Below, one piece after another: positions 1 to 10,369 of a DNA stretch of 64,000 bases. Numbering within the stretch: the stretch's first letter is position 1; every line of letters starts with the position of its first letter. The stretch lies in NCBI RefSeq assembly GCF_000018285.1, contig NC_009901.1, positions 1,053,001 through 1,117,000 of the forward strand, given 5' to 3'. This stretch comes from Shewanella pealeana ATCC 700345. GTDB lineage: Bacteria; Pseudomonadota; Gammaproteobacteria; Enterobacterales; Shewanellaceae. Position numbers and translations under genes: made by a program. The notes beneath the pieces were generated by a model. It ran no database searches and had not been told where the DNA came from. It saw nothing but the letters and a program-made list of their open reading frames with translations.

Positions 1-2
1 AT

Positions 3-1121
<1,119 letters not shown>

Positions 1122-1150
1122 TTATTTGCAGAAAGGGAAGTTGAGAAAAG

Positions 1151-1909
1151 GTGTACGCTACAACGCAAAATGACATTACTCGTCAAGTCGTTAGGGTTGC
1201 TCAACTTCTTTTAGCTTATGGCGCTGAATCTGATCTCGTTGAAGAGATCACTCAGCGCTTAGGCCACGCCTTAGGTTTAGAAAGTGTCGAGATATCCATC
1301 TCTTCAAACTCCCTAGTATTAACCAGTCTTTCAGTCGGTCGCTGTATCACAACGACACGACGTATTCGCGAGCACGGTATCAATATGACCGTGATTTGTG
1401 AATTACAACGCATCTGCTTACTGACCGAAAAAGGCATTTACGGCCTATCGGAAGTACGTAAACGTGTTGGTCGCATTCAACCAAGAACTTACCCTGCTAA
1501 ATTTGTCGTGCCTATGATAGGCCTTTCTTGTGCGAGCTTTTGCCACCTATTTGGTGGTGACTTAGCTGCTTGCTTGATCACCTTTTTAGCTTCTGCGGTT
1601 GGTATGTTTGTGCGTTTATCTATTGCTAAGCGTCATTTTAACTTGTTGCTTAACTTCAGTATCACTGCCTTTGTGACGACCCTAGTCGCGCAAACGGGTT
1701 ACCAGTTTGATTTAACTGATACGCCTAAACTGCCTATGGCTGCGAGTGTGTTGATGTTAGTACCCGGTTTTCCAATGATTAATGCCATCTCAGATATGGT
1801 AAAAGGCCATCTAAACGTGGGGATCTCTCGCTGGGGGCATGCCACTTTATTAACCGTAGCCTCAGTGATCGGTATAACCATTGCTATGCAGGTAGGTGGA
1901 TTGTTCTAA
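1151..1909 (+). CDS. yjjP: YjjP-like ThrE-family exporter subunit
   Basis: 252-residue protein of the ThrE/DUF1212 family, close in length to E. coli YjjP. In that family a soluble N-terminal part (about residues 1-115) precedes a membrane part with several hydrophobic helices (about 118-250), and this pattern is visible here. E. coli YjjP and YjjB together have been reported as a succinate exporter; other family members export threonine or serine. The start is GTG with an AGGGAAG-like ribosome site just upstream. Its stop codon overlaps the start of the next gene by one base (TAATG), so the two halves are probably made together. The transported substrate here is inferred only. Confidence 0.85.
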   Translation: MYATTQNDITRQVVRVAQLLLAYGAESDLVEEITQRLGHALGLESVEISISSNSLVLTSLSVGRCITTTRRIREHGINMTVICELQRICLLTEKGIYGLSEVRKRVGRIQPRTYPAKFVVPMIGLSCASFCHLFGGDLAACLITFLASAVGMFVRLSIAKRHFNLLLNFSITAFVTTLVAQTGYQFDLTDTPKLPMAASVLMLVPGFPMINAISDMVKGHLNVGISRWGHATLLTVASVIGITIAMQVGGLF

Positions 1910-2382
1910 TGATGACGCTTATCTTAACCATGCTCAATGATGCGATTTTCTCTGCCATTCCGGCCATAGGCTTTGCCATGGTGTTTAATGTTCCACGCCG
2001 ATTCTTGCCTTATTGTGCTATGGCAGCGGCAATGGGGCATGGTAGCCGTACCATGTGGTTAAGTTTTGGCTTGCCTATTGAGTGGGCAACTTTCTTAGCC
2101 GCGGCCCTAGTGGGTATCGTCACGATAGCCTTTGCCAAAAAACATTTAGCTCCGCCTTTGATGTATGCCGTTGCGGCGATCATTCCTATGATCCCAGGCA
2201 CTTATGCTTTTAATACTGTTATAGGCTTAGTGCAATTGACTGCACAGGCAGATATGAGTCCTGAGCTGATTTATCAGGTGGTCAGTAATGGCCTTAAAAC
2301 TGTATTTATTCTTGGTGCACTTTCGGTAGGACTAGCCATGCCGAGTCTACTCTATTTCCGCTCACGCCCAGTCATCAAATAA
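1909..2382 (+). CDS. yjjB: YjjB-like ThrE-family exporter subunit
   Basis: 157-residue, very hydrophobic integral membrane protein, the same length as E. coli YjjB and the second half of the split ThrE-type exporter (DUF3815 type). It starts inside the stop codon of the yjjP-like gene, which indicates translational coupling and a two-subunit transporter in the inner membrane. A second ATG lies one codon downstream and could equally be the start. A conserved-looking IPMIPGTYAF segment sits near residue 90, similar to the VPGFPMINA segment of its partner. Substrate (succinate or small amino acids) is inferred from relatives. Confidence 0.84.
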   Translation: MMTLILTMLNDAIFSAIPAIGFAMVFNVPRRFLPYCAMAAAMGHGSRTMWLSFGLPIEWATFLAAALVGIVTIAFAKKHLAPPLMYAVAAIIPMIPGTYAFNTVIGLVQLTAQADMSPELIYQVVSNGLKTVFILGALSVGLAMPSLLYFRSRPVIK

Positions 2383-2457
2383 TTTAACTTTATCAAGCCT
2401 ACAGGGCAGTTGTGTTAAATTTGGCTTCACATTAGACCTATATAAAAGGGAAGTATC

Positions 2458-2940
2458 ATGAAAATAGCTATGATTGCCGCGATGGCAAATAACCGCGTTA
2501 TTGGTAAAGATAATCAAATGCCATGGCATCTCCCAGAAGATCTACGACACTTCAAAGCTATGACCTTAGGTAAGCCTGTAGTTATGGGAAGAAAGACCTA
2601 TGAGTCGATTGGTCGTCCTTTACCTGGTCGTCATAATATCGTCATCAGTCGTCAAGATAGTTTGGTTATTGATGGGGTAACAAGGGTTAGCAGCTTTGAG
2701 GAGGCTAAGATAGCCGCTGGCGATTGTGATGAGTTAGTGGTGATGGGCGGTGGTCAGCTGTATGAGATGTTACTTTCTCAGGCTGATATCTTATATCTCA
2801 CTGAAATTAATTTAACTGTCGAGGGTGATACCTATTTTCCTGAGTGGGATAATGGTAGCTGGCAAGAAGTCTCTCGGGATGTTGCTAAAAATGACAAAGA
2901 TGTTGAATACAGCTTTATCAAGTTGGTAAAAAAGTGTTAA
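2458..2940 (+). CDS. folA: Dihydrofolate reductase
   Basis: Reduces dihydrofolate to tetrahydrofolate with NADPH in the cytoplasm; target of trimethoprim. The 160-residue protein has the family motifs MPWHLPEDL (the catalytic acid is Asp28, equal to Asp27 of E. coli), GRKTYESIGRPLPGR, the nucleotide-binding VMGGGQLYE and EGDTYFPEW. The ATG is preceded by AGGGAAG. In E. coli folA lies next to apaH; here the DUF3718 gene and a chemoreceptor separate them, so the order is kept with an insertion. Confidence 0.98.
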   Translation: MKIAMIAAMANNRVIGKDNQMPWHLPEDLRHFKAMTLGKPVVMGRKTYESIGRPLPGRHNIVISRQDSLVIDGVTRVSSFEEAKIAAGDCDELVVMGGGQLYEMLLSQADILYLTEINLTVEGDTYFPEWDNGSWQEVSRDVAKNDKDVEYSFIKLVKKC

Positions 2941-3036
2941 ATTCATAGGGTTGTTTAGTACCCTACATAAAGATAAAGACAGCGACTAAACAGCGCTACT
3001 TTTCTATAAATAAAAACTAAAAATAAGGAGTGACCG

Positions 3037-3432
3037 ATGCGCTTGTTGCCTTTGAGCATCGCTACACTAATTGTGGCATCTTCAATTTCTGTTTCATCGA
3101 CTGCGCTAGCTAATCAAGACCAATTGGCTGCTAACATCTGTAACTATGTTCAGACCGATGATAAAAACCGTCTGCGTAAAAAGCTTAAAGAGAGCCGTGT
3201 AAAGCTTAGAAATATCTACAAAGGTGTTTCCTGTAGTGGCGATAGCCTGTTAAGAACGGCTTTAAAGAGTGGTTCTAATAAAGTGGGAACCTTTGTGGCT
3301 AAGCGTCTTCCGGCCTCGGAGCTAGGCAATGCAGAAGCTGATGGGCAAACTATTGTTTCATGGGCAGAGAGTAATGGTCACGGTGGCAGTGATATTACAG
3401 CGACCATTAAAGAGCGTCTGGCTGGCGGCTAA
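3037..3432 (+). CDS. Secreted DUF3718-type protein of unknown function
   Basis: 131 residues with a clear signal peptide (about residues 1-25, ending STALA-NQ), so probably periplasmic. The mature part has two cysteines (in NICNYV and GVSCSG), a basic stretch LRKKLKESRVKLRNIY, and a helical C-terminus. This matches my recollection of the DUF3718 family, common in Shewanella and relatives; its function is unknown. AAGGAG lies seven bases before the ATG. The gene ends in two terminator hairpins and appears to be a single-gene unit. The family assignment is from memory of the pattern. Confidence 0.75.
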   Translation: MRLLPLSIATLIVASSISVSSTALANQDQLAANICNYVQTDDKNRLRKKLKESRVKLRNIYKGVSCSGDSLLRTALKSGSNKVGTFVAKRLPASELGNAEADGQTIVSWAESNGHGGSDITATIKERLAGG

Positions 3433-3451
3433 GCGCTTTAGTGAATATAGA

Positions 3452-3479
3452 AATACTGGGCTTGCCCCAGTATTTTTTT
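3452..3479 (+). terminator. Rho-independent terminator after the DUF3718 gene
   Basis: Inverted repeat AATACTGGG / CCCAGTATT with a five-base loop, followed directly by a run of T. It lies 20 bases after the stop codon. Confidence 0.85.
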
Positions 3480-3510
3480 GTCTCTTGTATGGCCAGTGCT
3501 TTAAATATAT

Positions 3511-3538
3511 AAAAAGGCGCTAGATATAGCGCCTTTTT
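3511..3538. terminator. Bidirectional terminator between converging genes
   Basis: Perfect 12-bp stem AAAAAGGCGCTA / TAGCGCCTTTTT with a GATA loop. A runs on one side and T runs on the other let it work for both the rightward DUF3718 gene and the leftward chemoreceptor. Confidence 0.85.
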
Positions 3539-3565
3539 TATTTGTTTTCTCTGCTCACTAAATGG

Positions 3566-5587
3566 CTAAACCTTAAACTCTTTGACCGAGGCTTGTAATT
3601 CTTCGGCTAGCTGGGCCACCTGATGGCTAGATTGCGCCGTTTGGTCTGCCCCTGCTGAGGTTTCTTCTGAGATAGCCGCGATATGCTCAAGCTTCTCTGA
3701 CACCTGTTGGCTTACTTGGTTCTGTTCTTGGGCGGCGTGGACAATATGTGTTCCTGAGTCATGAGCACGATGTACAGCGTCGCTAATACTTTCCAGTGCG
3801 TTATTTGCTTGTTCAGTTTTTTCAACGCAAGAGCTAGCCTGAGAGCGTCCTAAGTCCATTGCCGATACCGCTTCTTGTGTACCTTGTTGCAGAACTTCGA
3901 TCATCTGCTGGATCTCTTGGGTAGAGTCTTGGGTTCTAGAAGCAAGGCTACGTACTTCATCGGCGACTACTGCAAAGCCTCGCCCTTGCTCTCCAGCTCG
4001 CGCAGCTTCGATAGCAGCATTTAGAGCAAGCAGATTGGTCTGCTCAGCAATACCACGAATGACATCGAGTATGGAGCCAATGGAGGCGCTGTCGGCATGT
4101 ACCTTGTTGATGACTACACTGGCTTTAGCGACTTCATCGGCTAGGGCAAGAATAGTACGCTTATTTTCGTTTGCAATTAGGCGCATATGCTGGCTTTCAT
4201 CATCGGCCGCTTTTATTTGGCTAAGGGCTTCATCGGCACTCGCATTAACCTGCTGCGCGCTAGAGCTTAGTTGAGTCGTCGCGGTAGCAACTTGATCAAC
4301 TTGGCTCTTCTGCTCTTGAATACCGACTGTGGTCTGCGCCGTAATTGCCGAGGTTTCCTCGGCTGCTGCTGCGAGTTGATCTGAGCGATCCAAAATCCCT
4401 TGAATAAGACTGCGTAAGCTATCTACCAGTTTATTGCAGTTTGCCGACAACTTAGCGAACTCATCATGGCCGGAGTCATCTAACTTGTGAGTTAAATCTC
4501 CTGATGCCAGCACATTTAAGGCGTGGTTAATTCTATCGAGTGAGCGAGTGAGTGGGCGCACTACCGCAATACTGACGACAATCGCAACAAGAATGGCCAG
4601 CAGCATCAACACGAGTGTGCGCATGCTGGCGCTATCTATGTTATTAATGGCCTCGCTACTGATTTCACGAGAGATAGTTTCTATGCTAGTGGTCAACGCC
4701 TTCATCTGTTCGTTGACATTACCAGCAGTTCGCTCGACGTCTGTAAGTAAAACAGCTGCGCGACTATGAAGTTCAAGCTCTTGGCGTTTTAATGCAATTA
4801 ATGAGTTCTTGCTTTGAACCATGCTAAAGACATTCGTAGCTTCGGTATTGATCTCTGTAATGAGCTCCGCATCGACCACACCATCCCAGTGGCTGCTGAC
4901 ATAATTAAGCTTACTCTTTGTGTCACTAACGATATAGTCCAGTTCTTTTGAGATGGTGTCGAATTTAGCAAGATCTGTGCTGCCGATAAGGTCGAAACTA
5001 GTGCTGGCTATATTACTAAAGCTGAGTTCTAAGTTACTTGCGTTGGCAGCGACTTCTTGATCAACTACATCTTCACTCATCTCAAGATCAATCAAATCAA
5101 GCAGCAGAGAGGCGCTGTCATCGGCTGCAATTTCGATATCGTCATATTGACTCGCTATCTTCTTACTTATCACGAGCTCGGCTTCGCGGGTGACAATCAT
5201 CTCATTGCTGGTTGCATTGAATTGAGTGTATTGCGTTTTGAGAGTCTGAATAATGTTATTTAGTTCAGAGTTGTTACTCACTAAATCGGTAAGTTTCGTC
5301 AGCTCTCTATTAAACGTCTGATTAGTAGTCGAATATTGCGAGTCTATCTCGGAGATCTCGCTGTTAGCTTGGCTGTGATAGGCCACTAAGATCAGTTTTT
5401 CCTGTTCGGAGAGTGTCTGGGAAAGTAAGTTACTTGATTCTAGCGCTGGTAGGCTTAAGTCTTGCAGAACTTGAGTACTTATCTTTAGTTGGCTATTAGT
5501 TAACCAAGAAACTGCACCTAGAACTAGCAGTAGTATGGTGACGACCGTAAATCCAGCTATTACCCTGGTGGCTACATTTAACTTCAT
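3566..5587 (-). CDS. Methyl-accepting chemotaxis protein
   Basis: 673-residue transmembrane chemoreceptor. TM1 is at about residues 9-31 and is followed by a long, Ser/Asn/Glu-rich, mostly helical periplasmic sensing region of about 290 residues. TM2 lies near 325-345 and is followed by a HAMP linker ([16 protein letters not shown]). The cytoplasmic signalling domain has the hairpin tip [20 protein letters not shown], which contacts CheA and CheW. The protein ends in FKV without the CheR-binding pentapeptide. The ligand cannot be told from the sequence. A good sigma-28-type promoter lies upstream at 5655-5681, suggesting co-regulation with flagellar genes. Confidence 0.95.
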   Translation of the reverse strand: MKLNVATRVIAGFTVVTILLLVLGAVSWLTNSQLKISTQVLQDLSLPALESSNLLSQTLSEQEKLILVAYHSQANSEISEIDSQYSTTNQTFNRELTKLTDLVSNNSELNNIIQTLKTQYTQFNATSNEMIVTREAELVISKKIASQYDDIEIAADDSASLLLDLIDLEMSEDVVDQEVAANASNLELSFSNIASTSFDLIGSTDLAKFDTISKELDYIVSDTKSKLNYVSSHWDGVVDAELITEINTEATNVFSMVQSKNSLIALKRQELELHSRAAVLLTDVERTAGNVNEQMKALTTSIETISREISSEAINNIDSASMRTLVLMLLAILVAIVVSIAVVRPLTRSLDRINHALNVLASGDLTHKLDDSGHDEFAKLSANCNKLVDSLRSLIQGILDRSDQLAAAAEETSAITAQTTVGIQEQKSQVDQVATATTQLSSSAQQVNASADEALSQIKAADDESQHMRLIANENKRTILALADEVAKASVVINKVHADSASIGSILDVIRGIAEQTNLLALNAAIEAARAGEQGRGFAVVADEVRSLASRTQDSTQEIQQMIEVLQQGTQEAVSAMDLGRSQASSCVEKTEQANNALESISDAVHRAHDSGTHIVHAAQEQNQVSQQVSEKLEHIAAISEETSAGADQTAQSSHQVAQLAEELQASVKEFKV

Positions 5588-5654
5588 AGGAGCTCCATTT
5601 TATTATTATTTTTATCTAAATCTCAGTACCGACCTGACAAGGGCCTCGAATAGT

Positions 5655-5681
5655 CTATCGGCCTAATGTTGCAATAGCTTA
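5655..5681 (-). promoter_or_regulatory. Candidate sigma-28 (FliA) promoter of the chemoreceptor
   Basis: On the minus strand: TAAG, exactly 15 bases, then GCCGATAG. The known enterobacterial FliA promoter pattern is TAAA-N15-GCCGATAA. The site lies just downstream of the apaH stop codon and about 70 bases before the chemoreceptor ATG, which is the expected place for a class-3 motility promoter. Pattern match by eye; not scored. Confidence 0.6.
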
Positions 5682-5689
5682 ACTCTTTT

Positions 5690-6523
5690 TTAACTTCTTT
5701 TAACGTGTTTTAATTTCTCTTGAGTGATTTTCTGGTTCGACTCCAAATGCCACAGGGTCATGTGTTCTCCCCAACAGCAGCCCGTATCTAAAGCTAAGCG
5801 GTTAGGGTGATTGGTCTGTCCCATAATGGCGGCCCAATGACCAAAGACTAAGGTATAGTCGCTAGGTAATTTGGACTCAAGCTCAAACCAAGGTGTCAGT
5901 TCAGCATGGTTACAGTTTTGAATTGGAGACTTACAGTCGAAATCTAAGCGGCCATCTTGTTTAAGGTAACGCATGCGGGTAAGTGCATTAATGCAATAGA
6001 TCTGCTTTTCTAACGGCGATAGAGACGAGCGATATTCGTCGACAGAGTTGGTGTACATTTCGCTGACTAAGTCGTGCAGATAGTTCTTAGACTTAAGGAT
6101 TTCGCTGACTCGATTTGCTTCTGTGTGCAGGGTTGCCAGATCCCAATTTGGTGGTACGCCAGCATGGGTCATAATAAGCTGTTGTTCAGGGCACTCCTGA
6201 TACAGAGGCTGCATTCTTAGCCAGTCGATAATATTGTTAATGTCTTCTGCTGCGAGCAATGCGGCTAAATGATCTTTAGGGTTGGCTCGCTTTAACTTGC
6301 CATGAATGGCGAGCAAGTGGAGATCGTGATTGCCTAATACGACTTTTGCAGAGTTAGCTAGCGACTTAAAGAAGCGCAGGGTTTCCAGAGAGCCAGGCCC
6401 CCTTGCAACGAGATCTCCTACTGCCCATAAGCAGTCTTTGGATGGATTAAAATCGACTTTATCGAGAAGTAGCATTAACTCATCGAAACAGCCTTGTATA
6501 TCACCTACAAAATAATTTGCCAT
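5690..6523 (-). CDS. apaH: Diadenosine tetraphosphatase ApaH
   Basis: Symmetrically cleaves Ap4A to two ADP and can remove Np4 caps from RNA. 277 residues against 280 in E. coli. The metallophosphoesterase motifs are in order: VGDIQGCFDEL (near the N-terminus), VGDLVARGPGS, LGNHDLHLLAIHG, MTHAGVPP and FGHWAA, giving the Asp/His/Asn ligands for two metal ions. It is the last gene of the lptD-surA-pdxA-rsmA-apaG-apaH series, about 70 bases after apaG. Confidence 0.97.
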   Translation of the reverse strand: MANYFVGDIQGCFDELMLLLDKVDFNPSKDCLWAVGDLVARGPGSLETLRFFKSLANSAKVVLGNHDLHLLAIHGKLKRANPKDHLAALLAAEDINNIIDWLRMQPLYQECPEQQLIMTHAGVPPNWDLATLHTEANRVSEILKSKNYLHDLVSEMYTNSVDEYRSSLSPLEKQIYCINALTRMRYLKQDGRLDFDCKSPIQNCNHAELTPWFELESKLPSDYTLVFGHWAAIMGQTNHPNRLALDTGCCWGEHMTLWHLESNQKITQEKLKHVKRS

Positions 6524-6592
6524 TTTTACCTAGATATTATTTTTCTATGTTAGTGGATCAAACTGGGAACAGGTAAACGGAAAGCCGTTATG

Positions 6593-6973
6593 TTAATGAA
6601 GCAAGCCTGGGATAGATAAGCGAAAGGCGGAGATAGGTGCTTCAAATTCGTTACCGTCACTATCTACCATGGTGTAACTGCCTTCCATCACACCAAGTGG
6701 TGTCTCAAGCACTGTGCCACTGGTATATTCGTAACTGCTATTTGGTTTAATCGTTGGAGTTTCACCCACGACCCCTGTGCCATGGACTTCGCTTTTTCGG
6801 CCATCAGCGTCAGTGATACACCAGTGACGACTCTTTAGGGTGATCGCTTCATTACTGAGGTTAGAGATAGTTATGGTGTAACTAAACAGGTACTTATCTT
6901 CGTCTGGCGAGGATTGGGTTTCAATATAGGCTGTTTGTACATCGACGCTGACAGACGCGGCTAATTGATTCAT
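6593..6973 (-). CDS. apaG: ApaG (CorD) protein
   Basis: 126-residue single-domain ApaG with the expected immunoglobulin-like beta fold. The family signature is visible as RHWCITDADG, then VVGETPTI and a glycine-rich GVMEGSYTMV segment. E. coli ApaG (CorD) is 125 residues. The exact role is unsettled; mutants affect cobalt/magnesium efflux and Ap4A levels. It lies between rsmA and apaH in conserved order. A terminator-like hairpin between rsmA and apaG suggests partial read-through or a separate promoter for apaGH. Confidence 0.96.
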   Translation of the reverse strand: MNQLAASVSVDVQTAYIETQSSPDEDKYLFSYTITISNLSNEAITLKSRHWCITDADGRKSEVHGTGVVGETPTIKPNSSYEYTSGTVLETPLGVMEGSYTMVDSDGNEFEAPISAFRLSIPGLLH

Positions 6974-7072
6974 ATAATCCCCTAAAAGGCGAAGTTGCCT
7001 TAATTACGACTAGAGGTTTCATATTAAATGGAGAACATCTGAATTAATAGGCAAAAAGCCATAAAAAAGGTA

Positions 7073-7098
7073 TAAAAAAAGGGCAGTTAATGCCCTTT
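7073..7098 (-). terminator. Terminator after rsmA
   Basis: On the minus strand AAAGGGCA, a short loop, TGCCCTTT, then a run of seven T. It lies about 30 bases beyond the rsmA stop, inside what is otherwise a conserved gene series, so it may set a lower level for apaG-apaH. Confidence 0.75.
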
Positions 7099-7128
7099 AT
7101 TCATCAGTAGCTTATTTGATTAATAAGA

Positions 7129-7932
7129 TTACTTTCTGTCGAATACGTGGTTAGCCATAGCCACATATTGCTCAACACTGATCTGCTCCGGTCTCAGTGT
7201 CGCGTCGATACCCAGCACTGCAAAGTCTTCGTCAGACAGTAACTGTTTAAGGTTGTTTCTCAGCGTTTTACGGCGCATGTTGAAAGCCGTCGTGGTTAAG
7301 TTTCTTAGTAAGTCCACATCTTTACATGGCCAAGGCTTAACTTTGTATGGCACTAAACGTACAACCGCCGAATCCACTTTTGGAGGTGGAGTGAAACATC
7401 CTGGTGGCACTTCTAGCACTGGCATCACTTGGCAATGGTACTGAGCCATGACCGTTAGACGACCATAAGCTTTAGTGCCAGGTGAAGCAGAGAGGCGTAG
7501 AACGACCTCTTTTTGCAGCATAAAGTGCATGTTTTCAATATGCTGAGCAAACTCAAATAGGTGGAACATTAGCGGTGTAGAGATGTTATATGGCAGGTTA
7601 CCAAACACCTTCATCTGCTTGTCTTCACGCACTAACTGATTGAAGTCAAACTTAAGCGCATCACCTTGATGGATCTCAAGCTTGTCTTTAAGCACTGGGT
7701 GCTCTTTTAGACGCTCAACCAGATCTTTATCGAGCTCGACAACAATTAGCTTGTCGATCCCGCTGGCTACTGGCTCAGTTAGCGCGGCTAGACCCGGACC
7801 AATTTCGACCATTACATGATCGTTATCCGGTGAAATAGCTCCAACGATGCGGTTAATCACATTTTCGTCGGTTAAGAAGTTTTGTCCAAAACGTTTTCTG
7901 GCCGTGTGGCCTAAATGTACTTTATTGCTCAT
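7129..7932 (-). CDS. rsmA: 16S rRNA dimethyladenosine transferase
   Basis: RsmA (KsgA) dimethylates A1518 and A1519 of 16S rRNA using S-adenosylmethionine; its loss gives kasugamycin resistance. The chosen start gives 267 residues beginning [18 protein letters not shown], which aligns with the E. coli N-terminus. An upstream in-frame ATG at 7971 would overlap pdxA and adds 13 residues with no family match. Motifs: [13 protein letters not shown] (SAM binding) and the catalytic GNLPYNIS. It lies 16 bases after pdxA, so it is co-transcribed. Confidence 0.96.
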   Translation of the reverse strand: MSNKVHLGHTARKRFGQNFLTDENVINRIVGAISPDNDHVMVEIGPGLAALTEPVASGIDKLIVVELDKDLVERLKEHPVLKDKLEIHQGDALKFDFNQLVREDKQMKVFGNLPYNISTPLMFHLFEFAQHIENMHFMLQKEVVLRLSASPGTKAYGRLTVMAQYHCQVMPVLEVPPGCFTPPPKVDSAVVRLVPYKVKPWPCKDVDLLRNLTTTAFNMRRKTLRNNLKQLLSDEDFAVLGIDATLRPEQISVEQYVAMANHVFDRK

Positions 7933-7948
7933 GAGGTAACTTTTATCA

Positions 7949-8932
7949 CTAATTCTTTGCAGCCAAATCAATGGCTTTATTTAATGCGCAGACAAAGCTG
8001 CCGATATCTGCAGTGCCAGTGCCTGCAAGCTCTAAGGCCGTACCATGGTCGACCGAGGTTCTTATATAGGGTAATCCTAGAGTGATGTTGACTGAACTGC
8101 CAAATCCTCTAGATTTTAGTACTGGAAGCCCCTGATCGTGGTACATAGCGAGTACGACGTCAGCATCTTCTAAGTATTTAGGTTGGAACAGGGTATCAGC
8201 TGGCAGTGGGCCTACGATATCCATATTGAGTTCCCTAAGCTCATTTAGTGCAGGGATGATGATATCTATCTCTTCTCTGCCTAAATGACCGTCCTCGCCA
8301 GCATGAGGGTTTAAACCACACACATAGATGCGAGGTGACTCAATCGCGAATTTCTCGACTAAGTCTTTGTGTAAAATCTTGACGATTTGATGCAAACGGT
8401 CGCGAGTAATGGCTTTTGACACATACGCTAATGGTATGTGAGTTGTCACAAGCGCAACCTGCAAGCCTGGCGCCGCTAGCATCATTACCACATCTTGGCA
8501 GTTTGCCTGATTGGCAAAATATTCGGTGTGGCCGCTAAACGGAATACCAGCTTGGTTGATAATCCCCTTATGAACGGGTCCTGTTACTACTGCATCGAAT
8601 TCGCCAACCATGTTTTTTTCGCCAGCGAATCTTAATGTATCGACGACATAGGCGCTATTAATTTCATTTAGCTGGCCACATACAGAATCAGTCTCTAGGG
8701 TAAAAGGCACGATTGTCAGTGTGCCAGCCTCTTGCGCCTTAGGGGGTTGATTCGGTTGATATGGACGCAACTGAATAGAAAGCCCAAGCTTCTTGGCGCG
8801 AGACAGTAATAATTCTGGATCAGCACAAACGACTAGCTCAGCAGGCCAAGCCTGCTGAGCTAGTTGTATCACTAAATCTGGGCCAACACCCGCCGGTTCA
8901 CCCGGCGTGATGGCTATGCGTTTAGTCGACAA
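7949..8932 (-). CDS. pdxA: 4-hydroxythreonine-4-phosphate dehydrogenase
   Basis: NAD-dependent enzyme of pyridoxal phosphate synthesis (deoxyxylulose-5-phosphate route), oxidising 4-phosphohydroxy-L-threonine. 327 residues against 329 in E. coli. Motifs visible: [13 protein letters not shown] at the N-terminus, the metal and substrate ligands in [22 protein letters not shown] and [11 protein letters not shown]. It lies five bases after surA and directly before rsmA, the conserved order. Confidence 0.97.
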   Translation of the reverse strand: MSTKRIAITPGEPAGVGPDLVIQLAQQAWPAELVVCADPELLLSRAKKLGLSIQLRPYQPNQPPKAQEAGTLTIVPFTLETDSVCGQLNEINSAYVVDTLRFAGEKNMVGEFDAVVTGPVHKGIINQAGIPFSGHTEYFANQANCQDVVMMLAAPGLQVALVTTHIPLAYVSKAITRDRLHQIVKILHKDLVEKFAIESPRIYVCGLNPHAGEDGHLGREEIDIIIPALNELRELNMDIVGPLPADTLFQPKYLEDADVVLAMYHDQGLPVLKSRGFGSSVNITLGLPYIRTSVDHGTALELAGTGTADIGSFVCALNKAIDLAAKN

Positions 8933-8937
8933 TAGTA

Positions 8938-10242
8938 TTAACCTCGATTCGTTTCTGGCTCAAATATATCGATAAATGCTTCAGCGCGCATTTCATCTAG
9001 CCAGTTTTGTAACTCTTCATTAAATTTACGACGATAGATCAGCTGATGAGCTCGATTCGTATTAAATTTATCGGTCGCGTCGGTTGTACGTTTTTCTTCT
9101 AATTGAACAATATGCCAGCCATGAGTCGAACGGAATGGCTCGCTGTACGCGCCAACTTCTAGGCTATTCAGCTCTTGCGAAAAAGCGGGTACATAGATGT
9201 TCGGGTCTGCCCAGCCTAATTCTCCGCCTTTAGCCGCAGAACCAGGATCTTCAGAGTATTGACGGGCTAAGTCTTCAAACTTGGCTTCGCCAGATTTAAC
9301 TTGAGCGAGGAATCTATCCATCATGCTCTTAGCACGTTCTTCTGAAAGAATCGGCGATGGCTTAAGTAAAATATGGCGAGATTTAACCTCTTGTACTTCT
9401 TTAGTCTGTAGGCCGCGAGCGTCCATAACTTTGATGATATGGAAACCAGATGCACTCTTAATTGGTCCTATGATATCACCGGTTTTAGCATCTCCGACAA
9501 CTTCAGCAAATAAAGTCGGCATTTCGTTGATATTCATGTAGTCCCAGATCCCGCCTTCAAGCGCCTTAGGACCTGAAGATGCTGCAATTGCGATACTTCT
9601 AAAGTCATCGCCATCTTTGAGGCGTTTCATGACTGTCGCGGATCTTTTGCTCGCGGCTTCAAGCTGTTGGCTATTGGCGTCGCTTGGTACGTCAATCAGG
9701 ATATGACCAATCTGGAACTCAACCTCCTTCAGTCCTTGCTCGTTGATGAGCTTAACTAGGTTATTGATCTCTTGTGGTGATACTTGAATACGACGTTGAA
9801 CCTGGATGCGCTGGATCTCACCAAGGGTGATCTCTTCACGTAGTTGTTCACGGTATTGAGCGAATGTTGTACCTTCACTCTCAATTTGCGCTTTCATTTG
9901 CGCGACCGTAATTTTTTGCTCTTTAGCAATATTTTCGATGGTTTGATCTAACTGTAAGTCACCAATGTGCAAACCAATTCTATCTGCCATCTGTAACTGC
10001 AAACGGGTCAAAATAAGACGCTCAATAACCTGAGTGCGCAGTGCGGTATCAGATGGTAACTTCTGACCAGCATTGGCAGCATTAGCCTTAATGGTCTTAA
10101 CCATGCCAGCAACTTCACTCTCTAGAATGATCCCTTCATTTATCTGCACTGTGACTCGGTCAAGTGGTTCTGGCGCAGCTTGAATCGTCTGGCTCATCGC
10201 CAATGTTAAAAGTGCAAAAATCAATTGGTTACAGCGTTTCAT
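8938..10242 (-). CDS. surA: Periplasmic chaperone and peptidyl-prolyl isomerase SurA
   Basis: Escorts outer-membrane proteins through the periplasm to the BAM complex. 434 residues (E. coli 428). The signal peptide covers about residues 1-22 and is followed by the SurA N-domain (about 27-165). Two PpiC-type parvulin domains follow (about 175-275, with QIGHILI; and 286-390, with KSRHILLK and GGELGWADP), and then the C-terminal helix. It is located between lptD, one of its main clients, and pdxA. Confidence 0.97.
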   Translation of the reverse strand: MKRCNQLIFALLTLAMSQTIQAAPEPLDRVTVQINEGIILESEVAGMVKTIKANAANAGQKLPSDTALRTQVIERLILTRLQLQMADRIGLHIGDLQLDQTIENIAKEQKITVAQMKAQIESEGTTFAQYREQLREEITLGEIQRIQVQRRIQVSPQEINNLVKLINEQGLKEVEFQIGHILIDVPSDANSQQLEAASKRSATVMKRLKDGDDFRSIAIAASSGPKALEGGIWDYMNINEMPTLFAEVVGDAKTGDIIGPIKSASGFHIIKVMDARGLQTKEVQEVKSRHILLKPSPILSEERAKSMMDRFLAQVKSGEAKFEDLARQYSEDPGSAAKGGELGWADPNIYVPAFSQELNSLEVGAYSEPFRSTHGWHIVQLEEKRTTDATDKFNTNRAHQLIYRRKFNEELQNWLDEMRAEAFIDIFEPETNRG

Positions 10243-10369
10243 CCACTAAAATCCTTGGCATTTATTGAGTGTCATTTACGGTATTTACATACCGGGTTAA
10301 TGATTCTTTAGTCCTGCTTTGACTGCATGTCGTTAGCTAGGTTCAGCATTTTTTTAAGTTATTTATTTG

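Noticed and set aside
3329..3523. Plus-strand 64-residue frame after the DUF3718 gene
   Set aside because: Out of frame with that gene and runs through its terminator.
7933..7971. Longer N-terminus for RsmA
   Set aside because: Overlaps pdxA and adds residues not found in the family.
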